Positions 1-7,856 of a stretch of DNA of 17,884 nucleotides are shown piece by piece. The stretch spans positions 1 to 17,884 of the forward strand of contig JAAZBY010000058.1 in NCBI GenBank assembly GCA_012513595.1, written 5' to 3'. The translations under genes and the position numbers were made by a program. Numbering within the stretch: the first letter of the stretch is position 1; every line of letters begins with the position of its first letter. The stretch is from Chloroflexota bacterium (GTDB lineage: Bacteria > Chloroflexota > Anaerolineae > UBA1429). The notes under the pieces are model-generated. The model saw only the letters and a program-made list of their open reading frames with translations. It did not search any database and was not told where the DNA came from.

Positions 1-182
<182 letters not shown>

Positions 183-713
183 CTAGGCGCCGTTACCGCC
201 GCTGGACATCGTGCCGCGCACCATGGCCACCCGCCCGGTGCGGGCCACTTCCTTGAGGCCGAAGGGGCGCAGCATCTCGATCAGCGAATCCACCTTGTCT
301 TCGGTGCCGGTGATCTCGACGGTCAGCGATTCCGGCGCTACGTCGATGACCTGGGCGCGAAAGATGTCTACCAGCTGCTTGATCTCGCTGCGCGTCGTGG
401 TGGTGGCGTGCACCTTGATGAGGGCCAGCTCGCGCAGCACGCCCGACTCTTCGGTGATGTCGCTCACCTTCAGGACGTTGACGAGCTTGCGCAGCTGCTT
501 GGCCACCTGCTCCACGACGGCGTCGTTGCCCAACACGACGACGGTCATTCGTGAGATGCCGGCGGTCTCGCTATGCCCGACGGACAGGCTCTCGATGTTA
601 TAGTTGCGCCGCCGGAAGAGGTTCACCACGAAGCTCAGGGCGCCGGGTCGGTCCTCCATGAGGGCCACAAGGGTATGCCGGGAGTAGTCGTCCCCGCTCG
701 GTTGCGTGCTCAT
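183..713 (-). CDS. ilvN: Acetolactate synthase small (regulatory) subunit
   Basis: The 176-residue product has the usual length of the IlvN/IlvH regulatory subunit. An ACT domain fills about residues 12-85, with the typical HTLVALMEDRPGALSFVVNLF opening split here as HTLVALMEDRPGAL then FVVNLF, followed by RRRNYNIESLSVG. A second ACT-like half follows, with ELALIKVHA at about residue 95. The subunit binds the IlvB catalytic subunit and confers valine feedback inhibition. The ATG has AGGAGG (723-728) 9 bases upstream and lies 20 bases after the ilvB stop, so the two are very likely co-translated. Nothing looks truncated or altered. The gene could equally be called ilvH; the two names describe the same family. 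Confidence 0.96.
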   Translation of the reverse strand: MSTQPSGDDYSRHTLVALMEDRPGALSFVVNLFRRRNYNIESLSVGHSETAGISRMTVVVLGNDAVVEQVAKQLRKLVNVLKVSDITEESGVLRELALIKVHATTTTRSEIKQLVDIFRAQVIDVAPESLTVEITGTEDKVDSLIEMLRPFGLKEVARTGRVAMVRGTMSSGGNGA

Positions 714-733
714 GTCCCTGGTCCTCCTGTAGG

Positions 734-2416
734 CTAGCCCTGCGCCGTGCGGCGGAGCATGCGATGGATCGGCTCGCCGGCCGGCACCATGGGGAAGACG
801 TTGTACTCGTGCCCGATGCGGAACTCGACCAGCGCGGGCCCCTCAACCGCCTGGGCCCAGCGCAGCGCCTCGACCACCTCGGCCCTTTTCTCGACCGTGC
901 GGCCGGGGATGCCGTAGGCCTCCGCCAGCCTGGCAAAGTCCGGCCCGAGGAGCGGAGTGCCCGCATAGTTGCGCTGGAAAAAGAACTCCTGCCACTGGCG
1001 TACCATGCCGAGGTACCCGTTGTTCAGGATGACGACCTTGATCGGAAGCCGCTCCTGGACGACGGTGGCAAGCTCCTGCAGGGTCATCTGGAAGCCGCCA
1101 TCCCCCGCCACCACCCACACGGGCGCCTCGGGCACGCCCACGGCGGCGCCGATGGAGGCCGGCAGGGCAAAGCCCATGGTCCCCAGCCCGCCGGAGGAGA
1201 TCAGCCCACCCGGGCGGTCGTGGCGGTAGTACTGGGCCTCCCACATCTGGTTCTGGCCCACGTCGCTCACCATCAGGGCCTGGCCGGAGGTGATCTCAGA
1301 GAGGCTGCGGATGACGAACTGGGGCACCAGCTCGTCCGACTGCTCCCACAGGGCCTCGCGGCAGCAGGTATCCGCGCGCCACTCGGCGATCTGGGCCAGC
1401 CAGGCCGGGTGCGTGGCGGGCGGCACCAGGGGCAGGAGGCTGCGCAGGACGTTGCCGGCGTCCCCCACGATGGGCAGGTCCACCCGCACGCGCTTGCCGA
1501 TCTCGGCGGGGTCCAGGTCGACGTGGATGATCCGCGCCTGCGGGGCGAAGGTGTGCGCCGTAGAGGTGAGGCGGTCGTCAAACCGGGTGCCGATGCCGAT
1601 GATCAGGTCGGCGCCCTGCAGGGCCAGGTTGGTGTAGCCCTCGCCGTGCATCCCCCCCATCCCGAGGCAGAGGGGATGGCTCTCGGGGAGGGCGCTCTTG
1701 CCCAGGAGCGAGGTGACCACCGGGATCTCGGCCTTCTCGGCCAGCAGGCGCAGCTCGGGCCCCGCCTGGGCCACCAGGACGCCGCGCCCCGCGACGATCA
1801 CCGGCCGCTCGGCCGCGGCGATCATCTCCGCCGCCTGGCGGATCTGGCGGACGTTCCCATACACGTGCGGGCGGTAGCCGGGCAGGTCGACGGTCTCCGG
1901 ATAGGCGAACTCGCACTCGGCCATCTGGGCATTCACGGCGATGTCGATCAGGACGGCCCCCGGACGGCCCGCCTGGGCGATGTAGAAGGCCTCCTTCACG
2001 GCGCGGGCCAGGTCGCGCACGTCGGTGATCAGGTAGTTGTGCTTGACGATGGGCATGGTGATGCCCGTCGTGTCGACCTCCTGGAAGGCGTCGGTGCCCA
2101 GGTCGGTCTTGGACACCTGCCCGGTGATGGCCACGATCGGCGAGGAATCCATCTGGGCGGTGGCGATGCCGGTGACCAGGTTGGTGGCCCCCGGGCCAGA
2201 GGTGGCCAGGCACACGCCCACCTTGCCCGTGGCGCGGGCGTAGCCGTCGGCGGCGTGGGCGGCGGCCTGCTCGTGCCGCATGGTCACGTGGCGGATCGGG
2301 TAGTTCGGCAGTTCATGGTATAGAGCGATGACTTTGCCCCCGGTGATGCCAAAGAGCGTATCGACGCACTCGCGTACCAGGCATTCCCACAGGATCTGGG
2401 CTCCGTTCATCTTCAT
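734..2416 (-). CDS. ilvB: Acetolactate synthase large (catalytic) subunit
   Basis: A 560-residue ThDP-dependent enzyme that condenses two pyruvates, or pyruvate plus 2-oxobutyrate, in the first common step of valine/leucine and isoleucine synthesis. Visible motifs, counted from the chosen start: catalytic Glu49 in MRHEQAAAHAADGYAR, the ATSGPGATNLVTGIA loop at about 71-85, and the ThDP/Mg site GDG (438-440) with NN at 465-466, giving the canonical 27-residue spacing from Asp439 to Asn466. The start is set at the ATG at 2416 because AAGGAG (2422-2427) sits 5 bases upstream. The longer frame starting at 2452 has no ribosome site and adds residues not typical of the family. The ATG at 2410 is a near alternative. 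It pairs with the adjacent ilvN product to form the holoenzyme. Confidence 0.96.
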   Translation of the reverse strand: MKMNGAQILWECLVRECVDTLFGITGGKVIALYHELPNYPIRHVTMRHEQAAAHAADGYARATGKVGVCLATSGPGATNLVTGIATAQMDSSPIVAITGQVSKTDLGTDAFQEVDTTGITMPIVKHNYLITDVRDLARAVKEAFYIAQAGRPGAVLIDIAVNAQMAECEFAYPETVDLPGYRPHVYGNVRQIRQAAEMIAAAERPVIVAGRGVLVAQAGPELRLLAEKAEIPVVTSLLGKSALPESHPLCLGMGGMHGEGYTNLALQGADLIIGIGTRFDDRLTSTAHTFAPQARIIHVDLDPAEIGKRVRVDLPIVGDAGNVLRSLLPLVPPATHPAWLAQIAEWRADTCCREALWEQSDELVPQFVIRSLSEITSGQALMVSDVGQNQMWEAQYYRHDRPGGLISSGGLGTMGFALPASIGAAVGVPEAPVWVVAGDGGFQMTLQELATVVQERLPIKVVILNNGYLGMVRQWQEFFFQRNYAGTPLLGPDFARLAEAYGIPGRTVEKRAEVVEALRWAQAVEGPALVEFRIGHEYNVFPMVPAGEPIHRMLRRTAQG

Positions 2417-2420
2417 CTCG

Positions 2421-2433
2421 ACTCCTTCGGAGT
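2421..2433 (-). promoter_or_regulatory. ilvB ribosome binding site inside a small hairpin
   Basis: The AAGGAG that decides the ilvB start lies within ACTCC-GAA-GGAGT, a 5-bp stem with a 3-base loop. If it forms, the hairpin would partly hide the Shine-Dalgarno sequence. The stem is short, so an effect on translation is only possible. Confidence 0.4.
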
Positions 2434-2487
2434 GGCGCCCGTATCGCAGCAAGGAGCACCGCTCTGTACTGCTCGTATCGGACTCGT

Positions 2488-2505
2488 GCGGCCCCCACGG
2501 GCCGC
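2488..2505 (-). other. Perfect GC-rich hairpin between ilvD and ilvB
   Basis: GCGGCCC and GGGCCGC form a perfect 7-bp stem with a 4-base loop, 25 bases after the ilvD stop in the 114-base ilvD-ilvB gap. There is no U-tract. It resembles the hairpin after ilvN in size and placement and may act in mRNA stability or partial termination. Confidence 0.45.
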
Positions 2506-2530
2506 GCGGCGGGCTGTTGGTGGCACTGGG

Positions 2531-4213
2531 CTAGTCCTCCAGGATGGCCCCGGTGCTCGCCGAGGTGACCTGGCGGGCGTAACGGCGCAGGTAGCCGGCC
2601 TTGACGCGGGGCGCTAACTCTCTGAGCGACGCACGGCGGCGCGCCAGTTCCTCCGTGCTGACCAGCAGGTTCAGCTGGTAGTTGGGGATGTCGATAGAGA
2701 TGACGTCACCATCCTGCACCAGGGCCAGCGGGCCGGCTGCGGCCGCCTCGGGCGAGATATGGCCGATGGCCGCCCCGCGCGAGGCGCCGGAAAAGCGCCC
2801 ATCGGTGAGCAGGGCCACCCGGTCATCGACGCCCATCCCCGACAGGAGCGAGGTAGGGGTCAGCATCTCGCGCATCCCGGGGCCGCCCTTGGGCCCCTCG
2901 TAGCGGATGACGAGCACGTCGCCATCGGCGAACTCGCGGGCCATGATGGCGCGAGTGGCCTCCTCCTCCGAGTCATAGACCCGGGCGGGGCCCGAGTGCA
3001 CCATCATCGCTGGGGCCACCGCGGCGCGCTTGACCACGGCGCCCTGCGGGGCCAGGTTGCCGAAGAGGATGGCCAGGCCGCCGGTGGCCGAATAGGGGTC
3101 CTGCGGGCTGCGGACGACGCGGCGATCCACGGTGGCATAGTCGGGCGCCCAGCGCGAGCCGGGGGCCAGGTTCTGGGCCACCGTGGCGCCGGTGACGGTC
3201 AGCGCGTCGCCCTGCAGCAGTCCGAGGCCCTGCAGCTCGGCCATGATGGCGCCGATGCCGCCCGAGTGGTAGAGGTCCTCGAGGTGCTGCTCACCGGCGG
3301 GGGAGAGCTTGCACAGGTGCGGGGTTCGCTCGCTGTACTCGTTCAGCCGGGCCAGGTCGACGTCGTGCCCCGCCTCATGGGCGATGGCCAACAGGTGCAG
3401 CACGGAGTTCGACGAGCCGCCCATGGCCATGTCGGTGCTGAAGGCGTTGTGAAAGGCGCCCGCGGTAAGGATGCGCGAGGGGCGCACGTCCCGCTCCAGG
3501 AGGTGCATCACCCGCATGCCGGCCTCTTTGGCCAGCACCAGTCGCTGCGAGGAGACCGCCGGGATGGTGCCGTTGCCGGGCAGGGCCATGCCCAGCGCCT
3601 CCGCCAGGCAGGCCATGGTGTTGGCGGTGAACATCCCCGCGCACGACCCGCACCCCGGGCAGCAGGCCCTCTCGATGCGCTCCACCTCGTCGGGGGTGAT
3701 CTCTCCCTTGGCGGCCTGGCCGACGGCCATAAAGGCGCTGTTCAGGTCCAGGATCTCTTGCCCGCGGCGGCCGGCCAGCATGGGGCCACCCGTTACCACC
3801 ACGGCGGGGAGGTCCAGCCGGGCAGCGGCCATCAGCATGCCGGGGATGACCTTGTCGCAGGCGGGGATCAGGACGAGGGCGTCAAAGGCGTGGGCCAGGG
3901 CCACGGTTTCTACCGAGTCGGCGATGAGCTCGCGGGAGGCCAGCGAGTACTTCATCCCCTGGTGCCCCATGGCGATGCCGTCACAGACGGCGATGGTGCC
4001 CGCCTCAAAGGGGGCGCCGCCGGCCATGTAGACGCCGGCCTTGACCGCGTCGGTCAGCAGGCGGAGGTGCATATGCCCGGGGACAATCTCGCTGAAGGAG
4101 CTGATCACGCCGACAAAGGGGCGGTTCATCTCCTCGTCGCTGCGCCCCAGGGCGCGGAGCAGCGCACGGTGGGGGGCTCGTTCCAGACCGCGTTTGACGG
4201 CGTCGCTTCTCAC
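2531..4213 (-). CDS. ilvD: Dihydroxy-acid dehydratase
   Basis: A 560-residue IlvD/Edd-family iron-sulfur enzyme that dehydrates 2,3-dihydroxy acids to the 2-oxo acids preceding Val, Ile and Leu. Visible landmarks are CDGIAMGH (about 77-84), ACDK (118-121, a cluster Cys plus the carbamylated Lys position), [16 protein letters not shown] (183-198, second cluster Cys region) and [19 protein letters not shown] near the C-terminus. The position that carries a third Cys in some family members (TPCN) is VPGH here, as in the E. coli enzyme, so it is not a defect. The start is GTG at 4213, with AGAGGAG 8 bases upstream; no in-frame ATG precedes it. It is the first structural gene of the operon, behind a long attenuated leader. 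Confidence 0.96.
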   Translation of the reverse strand: MRSDAVKRGLERAPHRALLRALGRSDEEMNRPFVGVISSFSEIVPGHMHLRLLTDAVKAGVYMAGGAPFEAGTIAVCDGIAMGHQGMKYSLASRELIADSVETVALAHAFDALVLIPACDKVIPGMLMAAARLDLPAVVVTGGPMLAGRRGQEILDLNSAFMAVGQAAKGEITPDEVERIERACCPGCGSCAGMFTANTMACLAEALGMALPGNGTIPAVSSQRLVLAKEAGMRVMHLLERDVRPSRILTAGAFHNAFSTDMAMGGSSNSVLHLLAIAHEAGHDVDLARLNEYSERTPHLCKLSPAGEQHLEDLYHSGGIGAIMAELQGLGLLQGDALTVTGATVAQNLAPGSRWAPDYATVDRRVVRSPQDPYSATGGLAILFGNLAPQGAVVKRAAVAPAMMVHSGPARVYDSEEEATRAIMAREFADGDVLVIRYEGPKGGPGMREMLTPTSLLSGMGVDDRVALLTDGRFSGASRGAAIGHISPEAAAAGPLALVQDGDVISIDIPNYQLNLLVSTEELARRRASLRELAPRVKAGYLRRYARQVTSASTGAILED

Positions 4214-4360
4214 GTCCTCGACTCCTCTGTGTGGTGAACCTCTGGCTCGGGCGGCGCGGGACGGCCCCTACGGGCGGGCGTGCGCCGTGACATCGACAGC
4301 GATGGGGTCCACTTCCTTGAGGAGGCCGGGGGCGGCGTTGCTCCGGGTGTTCAGAGTAAC

Positions 4361-4396
4361 AAAAGGGGCCTCACCCTGGTTGGGTGAGGCCCTTTT
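4361..4396 (-). terminator. Attenuator terminator of the ilv leader
   Basis: Read on the minus strand, GGGCCTCACCC and GGGTGAGGCCC make a perfect 11-bp stem around a 5-base loop (AACCA). A one-base bulge and an AAAA/TTTT extension follow, ending in TTTTGTT. It lies 29 bases after the leader-peptide stop and about 150 bases before ilvD, so it would stop transcription before the structural genes. It is nearly symmetric and could also act on the plus strand, but no plus-strand gene ends here. Confidence 0.85.
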
Positions 4397-4446
4397 CTGG
4401 CTTCCTGGCTCTCTGCGTCTTAGCCTAGCAAGAGTGCCCCCCAACC
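4378..4446 (-). promoter_or_regulatory. Candidate antiterminator pairing of the ilv attenuator
   Basis: GGTTGGG, within the last leader codons (4440-4446), is exactly complementary to CCCAACC (4378-4384), which covers the top of the terminator 5' arm and its loop. Pairing can extend by three more pairs past a one-base bulge, involving six of the eleven terminator 5'-arm bases. The two structures are mutually exclusive. Upstream, GCTCCTC and GAGGAGC (4454-4470) form a 7-bp hairpin that overlaps the last Leu codons of the control run. A ribosome stalled at the Ile/Leu/Val run would cover this hairpin while leaving GGTTGGG free. This was found by eye, without energy calculations. Confidence 0.6.
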
Positions 4447-4517
4447 GGCAACGGCTCCTCAACGAGGAGCGCAACTAGAACCAGAATAATGGTCCCGGCC
4501 AGGTCAGAAGGCGTCAT
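4425..4517 (-). CDS. ilv operon leader peptide (30 residues)
   Basis: A 30-codon reading frame begins MTPSDLAGT, then reads IILVLVALLV, and ends at TAG (4425-4427). Nine of residues 10-19 are Ile, Leu or Val, the three end products of the operon. The frame lies about 28 bases after the predicted transcription start and ends 29 bases before a strong terminator. This is the arrangement of leader peptides in enterobacterial ilv and actinobacterial ilvB attenuators. The peptide probably has no function of its own; translation speed through the run sets the RNA fold. The ribosome site is weak (GGGA and AGAG elements only). In-frame ATGs at 4544 and 4556 lie too close to or before the predicted transcription start. 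It is too short for most automatic gene callers. Confidence 0.8.
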   Translation of the reverse strand: MTPSDLAGTIILVLVALLVEEPLPVGGHSC

Positions 4518-4551
4518 CTCTAGGTCCCATGATAGGGGCGACATTGGGAAG

Positions 4552-4580
4552 AGCATATCACATAGGCGGCGCTCTGTCAA
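4552..4580 (-). promoter_or_regulatory. Promoter of the ilv operon
   Basis: On the minus strand there is a perfect -35 TTGACA (4575-4580), a 17-base spacer and a -10 TATGCT (4552-4557), preceded by TGA, an extended -10 (TGN). Transcription should start near 4545, giving a leader of about 330 bases before ilvD. The placement directly before the leader peptide supports it. Confidence 0.82.
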
Positions 4581-4635
4581 CATCTGGATCGCTGCCGAGG
4601 GCCATTTGCCGCCGCGGGGAGAGAAGAGCAGAAGG

Positions 4636-4726
4636 ACAGGATTCACAGGATTTACAGGATGTGAAGACTGGTGCAGAGACAGGTGCCTTCAGCAGAGTCC
4701 ACCGGTCCTGTCTGTCCTGTCAATCC
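4636..4726. repeat. Short tandem repeat with an inverted relative
   Basis: Three adjacent 9-base units, ACAGGATTC, ACAGGATTT and ACAGGATGT (4636-4662), are followed at 4707-4726 by CCTGTCTGTCCTGTCAATCC, whose reverse complement carries the same ACAGGA and GGATT words. It lies between the ilv promoter and the end of the cyclase gene and holds no plausible gene. The rest of 4581-4813 shows only the imperfect inverted repeat listed next. Its function is unknown; it resembles a small intergenic repeat that could be dispersed in the genome. Confidence 0.55.
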
Positions 4727-4733
4727 CGCCCTG

Positions 4734-4792
4734 GCGATCCCAGGTGCCGAGTGGGGAGGCCACAGAGCCCGCAAGGCCCATACCGGGGATCG
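4734..4792. repeat. Spaced inverted repeat downstream of the cyclase gene
   Basis: GCGATCCC near 4734-4741 and GGGATCGC near 4785-4792 form 8-bp arms about 43 bases apart, with imperfect extension outward. They lie just past the end of the minus-strand cyclase gene. The repeat could be part of a large terminator-like fold, but there is no U-tract and the loop is long. Confidence 0.3.
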
Positions 4793-4813
4793 CTGGCGCG
4801 GAGCCGGGCGGGC

Positions 4814-5440
4814 CTACGGCGTGCGCAAGAGCACCCGCGCCGGCGCGCCGTCGGCGCCGACGATGGCCAGCGGCAGGCAGACGAGCTCATACTCGCCGGG
4901 CGGCACGCCGCCGAGCGCCAGCCCCTCGAGGATCACTACGCCGCCGCGCAACAGGATGCGGTGCACCGGCCCCATCCCAGCGCCCGACGGCTCGATAGAG
5001 GGAGCGTCGATCCCCACCAGCGCCACCCCGCGCTCCACCAGCCAGCGCGCCGCCGATTCGTCCAGCGCGACATAATCCGCCAGGGGATCCGCGCCGTTGC
5101 GCTCCGAGTTCGCCGTCCGCAAGAGCAGGCGCCGGCACCCGGCGGGCAGCCCCAGCATGGCCAGCTCCGCAGCGGTGACCCGCGGCACCCCTGGCACGCC
5201 GCACAAGAGCGCCGCCCCCCAGAACGTTTCCAGAGACAGGAGGTCGAGTGAAGGCCCCTCGGGCAGGGCGTGCGAGGGCGCGTCGACGTGGGTGCCGGTG
5301 TGGCTGCCCAGCGTCAGGCGAGAGACGCCAAAGGCGTCCCCGGCCTGAGCGCTGGACAGCCGTTCTATGCGCACGGGAGGGTCGCCCGGCCAGACGGGCA
5401 TCCCCTCCCGGATCGGCAGCGTGACGTCGTAGGTCAGCAT
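4814..5440 (-). CDS. Cyclase / kynurenine formamidase-like metal hydrolase
   Basis: The 208-residue product belongs to the cyclase family (arylformamidase-like). The metal-binding signature HxGTHxDxPxH appears as HTGTHVDAPSH (residues 47-57). Further family landmarks are WPGDPPV near the N-terminus, LLLRTANS in the middle and GVALVGIDAPSIEP. Known members hydrolyse N-formylkynurenine or related amides and esters; the substrate here is not evident, and no tryptophan-catabolic neighbour is present. The start is the ATG at 5440, 4 bases after the stop of the upstream DUF4097 gene, which suggests translational coupling. Only a weak AGAAAG precedes it. The longer upstream extension overlaps the neighbour and is not family-like. 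Confidence 0.82.
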   Translation of the reverse strand: MLTYDVTLPIREGMPVWPGDPPVRIERLSSAQAGDAFGVSRLTLGSHTGTHVDAPSHALPEGPSLDLLSLETFWGAALLCGVPGVPRVTAAELAMLGLPAGCRRLLLRTANSERNGADPLADYVALDESAARWLVERGVALVGIDAPSIEPSGAGMGPVHRILLRGGVVILEGLALGGVPPGEYELVCLPLAIVGADGAPARVLLRTP

Positions 5441-5444
5441 CTTT

Positions 5445-6383
5445 CTAGCGGCCACGGCGGAGCTCGATGGCCCCCGTGCCCGTGCGCAGTACCAGCTCCA
5501 TGGTGGGGTTGTCTCCCACGGTGCCCACCAGACGGTCACCGGGGACCCTGCGGCGTTCCTGGGTGCCCGACACGTCAAACTGGCAATCGATGTCGCCAAT
5601 GGTGGCCTCTGCATCCAGGCGGAAGGAGGGGGCATCGTTGACCGTCACCCGCACCCTGCCGACGTCGCCGCGAACCTCCGAATCACCGGTCATGGTCCAA
5701 TCCGTGACGAGCACCTCGCCCACGTTCGCGCGCAGGTGCAGCGCGCCCTCGACGCCGTTCACGCGGACCTCACCGACGTTCGAGGTCGCCGTGACGTCGC
5801 TCGTCAGATCATCCACGAACACCGCGCCGACGTTCGCGGTGACCTCGACCCTGGCCCGGCGGGGGACCTCGATGGTGAGATCCACCACCGGCGAGCGCCC
5901 CCGCGACAGAGCCTCGGGGAAGCTCCCGCGCACCGCTACCTGCCCGGCCGACGTACGGGTGACGGTCACCTCCACGCGGTCGAGGGCCGCCTGGGCGTCG
6001 GCCGTGCTGGTGCCATAGGCGCGGATGTCGGCGGTAACCTGAATCGTCGAGGCGTCGGTGCCTACCACATGCACCTCGCCGACCTGGTTGTTGATGGTGA
6101 CGGCCACGTCGGCGTCGACACTCTCAACCGGCTGCCCGAAGGAGTGCTTGGCCTCCACATTCGGGTAGGCGATCTCGATGCCCCCGCGGAACGGCCACAG
6201 GTTGAACCTCGGCGGGAAGACCTGCAGCGAACTCGTGGTGGCCCTGGGGGCGTAGATCGCGGCGCCGATGGCCACCGAGCAGCAGCACAACAGCAAGAGG
6301 GCCAACACAACGACGACGATGATCACGGCAGTCCTGTTCTTCCTGGCGCCCTTCTCGGGGGTGCCTTCCGGGAACTCTGACAT
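5445..6383 (-). CDS. Membrane-anchored DUF4097-type beta-repeat protein
   Basis: The 312-residue protein has a short charged N-terminus (KGARKNR), one strong membrane segment at about residues 18-44 containing a CCC run, and an extracytoplasmic domain rich in short beta strands. A motif of the form NVGxVxV recurs about every 19 residues: ANVGAVFV, SNVGEVRV, ANVGEVLV, GDVGRVRV and TIGDIDC (about 183-267), as in the DUF4097/adhesin-like beta-solenoid family. The function of this family is unsettled; some members sit next to envelope-stress or anti-sigma genes. The ATG at 6383 is chosen because GAGGAG (6392-6397) lies 8 bases upstream; the frame opens earlier but lacks support. It is followed closely by the cyclase gene, probably on one transcript, although no functional link is obvious. 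Confidence 0.75.
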   Translation of the reverse strand: MSEFPEGTPEKGARKNRTAVIIVVVVLALLLLCCCSVAIGAAIYAPRATTSSLQVFPPRFNLWPFRGGIEIAYPNVEAKHSFGQPVESVDADVAVTINNQVGEVHVVGTDASTIQVTADIRAYGTSTADAQAALDRVEVTVTRTSAGQVAVRGSFPEALSRGRSPVVDLTIEVPRRARVEVTANVGAVFVDDLTSDVTATSNVGEVRVNGVEGALHLRANVGEVLVTDWTMTGDSEVRGDVGRVRVTVNDAPSFRLDAEATIGDIDCQFDVSGTQERRRVPGDRLVGTVGDNPTMELVLRTGTGAIELRRGR

Positions 6384-6509
6384 GGCGGTTTCTCCTCTGC
6401 GAACCATGCGCGCCAAACCCAACCGCAACACGGACGATACTACGTGGCGTGGTCGCGGAACGCACCCTGCGGCTGGCCGGTCTGTGGTCTGGCGAGGGTC
6501 GAGGTCGAT

Positions 6510-6527
6510 CCTGGCCGTCCGGCCAGG
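6510..6527. repeat. Perfect 7-bp inverted repeat in the divergent region
   Basis: CCTGGCC and GGCCAGG flank a 4-base centre (GTCC) about 140 bases before the TPR promoter. It could be an operator for a dimeric regulator or a hairpin in an untranslated leader. GC-rich DNA produces such repeats by chance, so the call is weak. Confidence 0.3.
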
Positions 6528-6652
6528 GCGTGGGCCGTCGTGCGCACGCCTCTGCTCTCATTACGTCGGCGCCGGGTAAGGGTTGTGCCGTCGGGGCGGG
6601 TAAAACGCCCAGGTTCATGCCGGGCGGCTGCCCTGGCGCGGCAAGGGGTATC

Positions 6653-6681
6653 TTGCCGGCCGATCTCGGCGCTGCTATAGT
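6653..6681 (+). promoter_or_regulatory. Promoter of the TPR gene
   Basis: TTGCCG (6653-6658), a 17-base spacer and TATAGT (6676-6681) preceded by TGC (extended -10). The expected start near 6688 leaves a leader of about 29 bases. It matches the pattern of the T-box and STAS promoters in this window. Confidence 0.65.
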
Positions 6682-6716
6682 GGGCAGGCGCAGGCCCGCG
6701 AGAAGGGGAGAGCAGG

Positions 6717-7799
6717 ATGGACCAACCGCACGACTATGACACGCTGATCGCCCAGGCGGATGCCGCCTACCGCGCCCTGCGGCTCGATGAGGCCCTGCAG
6801 GCCTACGGGCGCGCCGCCGAACTCGAGCCGGCCTCCTACGAGGCGGCCCTGGGCCTGGCCCGCACCCTGACGCGCGAGCGCCGGCACGCCGAGGCGCTGG
6901 CGGCGACCAACCGCTTGCTGGAGCTCGCTCCCGAGCGTTGGGAGGGGTACGCGGCCCTCGGCGCGCTCCACTTTCTGACGGACGACTATGAGGAGGCGCG
7001 CCAGGCGCTGGAGCGCGCCGCCAAACTGGCCCCCTCGGAGCCGGAGCCCTCCCTCACCATGGCCCAGCTACTGGCCGACATGGGGGACGCGGCCGGCGCG
7101 CAGGCCGCGCTGGAACGGGGCCGCGTGCTCATCGCCGCCATCCCCGATGGCGCGCTGCGCGCCGAGATGGAGGCCCTGGCCCTCCATGTGGAGACCTATG
7201 TGCTGCTCGCCGAGGGGCGCGACGGCGAGGCCACCGAGGTGGCCCAGCGCGTGGTGGGCATGCGCGAGGCCAACCCCCACGCGGCGACGTTGGCCTACTC
7301 CAATCTGGGCATCCTCGCGGCCCGCGCCCAGAACCTCGATGAGGCGATCGAGTACCTCGAGCAGGCCTACGCGCTGAACCCCTTCTTCCACCGCGCGGCC
7401 GGGGCGCTGGGGCGCATCCTCTTTGTGCGGCAGCGCTACGAACGCGCCGCCGAGGTGTTGGGGCACGTGGTCGCCAACAGCCCGGAGCCCGATGGGCCGA
7501 CGCGCTACGCCTACGGGCTGAGCCTGGCCAAACTGGGCCGCCGGACGGAGGCCGAGGAGCAGTTCCGCCTGGCCCTCACGTCCGGCGGGCTGCGCGGGGT
7601 GGCGCGGGGCATGGCTGCCTGGCAGATGGTCTGGCAGAGCGCCTGGGGGCGCTATGTGGTGATAGGCCTCCTGCTCGCCGCGCTGGGGGCCTGGGTCTAT
7701 TGGGCCCAGCCCAGCCCGCAGTCGCTGACGCTGGTGGCGATCTTTTTGGCCTTCTTTGTCGCCCAGCGGCTGGTGAGGTCCCGGCGCCGCAAGAAGTAG
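6717..7799 (+). CDS. Tetratricopeptide repeat protein with C-terminal membrane anchor
   Basis: The 360-residue protein starts at an ATG with AAGGGGAG 6 bases upstream. Residues 8-290 are helical repeats with TPR spacing and residues (for example AYRALRLDEALQAYGRAAEL, GALHFLTDDYEEARQALERA, NLGILAARAQNLDEAIEYL and LAKLGRRTEAEEQFRLAL). Two membrane segments follow at about 313-330 and 337-353, ending in a basic RSRRRKK tail. There is no N-terminal signal peptide, so the repeats probably face the cytoplasm, tethered from the C-terminus. TPR domains bind proteins; the partner here is unknown. It stands alone between its own promoter and the T-box promoter. The annotation is structural only. Confidence 0.8.
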   Translation: MDQPHDYDTLIAQADAAYRALRLDEALQAYGRAAELEPASYEAALGLARTLTRERRHAEALAATNRLLELAPERWEGYAALGALHFLTDDYEEARQALERAAKLAPSEPEPSLTMAQLLADMGDAAGAQAALERGRVLIAAIPDGALRAEMEALALHVETYVLLAEGRDGEATEVAQRVVGMREANPHAATLAYSNLGILAARAQNLDEAIEYLEQAYALNPFFHRAAGALGRILFVRQRYERAAEVLGHVVANSPEPDGPTRYAYGLSLAKLGRRTEAEEQFRLALTSGGLRGVARGMAAWQMVWQSAWGRYVVIGLLLAALGAWVYWAQPSPQSLTLVAIFLAFFVAQRLVRSRRRKK

Positions 7800-7821
7800 A
7801 GCGTCCGCGTTGGGCGGCAAG

Positions 7822-7850
7822 TTGCGGCGTCGGCCTGAGGATGCTATAAT
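7822..7850 (+). promoter_or_regulatory. Promoter of the T-box/alaX/ileS operon
   Basis: TTGCGG (7822-7827), a 17-base spacer and a perfect TATAAT (7845-7850) with TGC before it (extended -10). The start would be near 7857, immediately before the T-box stem I. The position fits the leader RNA exactly. Confidence 0.8.
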
Positions 7851-7856
7851 ACTACC

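Larger units (their letters stand above)
6384..6716. other. Divergent intergenic region (DUF4097 gene / TPR gene)
   Basis: These 333 bases separate two divergent genes. I see no gene in them. They hold the ribosome site of the DUF4097 gene, a perfect inverted repeat CCTGGCC-GTCC-GGCCAGG (6510-6527) and the TPR promoter (6653-6681). No convincing minus-strand promoter was found. Confidence 0.6.

Noticed and set aside
2417..2452. Longer ilvB start at 2452
   Set aside because: The ATG at 2416 has a well-spaced AAGGAG and matches the family N-terminus; the 12 extra residues do not.
4068..4082. Loss of an iron-sulfur Cys in IlvD (VPGH in place of TPCN)
   Set aside because: The E. coli enzyme has the same PGH sequence at this site, so it is a known family variant and not a defect.
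4636..4662. Tandem ACAGGATT units as a CRISPR array
   Set aside because: The units are only 9 bases long and directly adjacent, with no spacers and no cas genes nearby.
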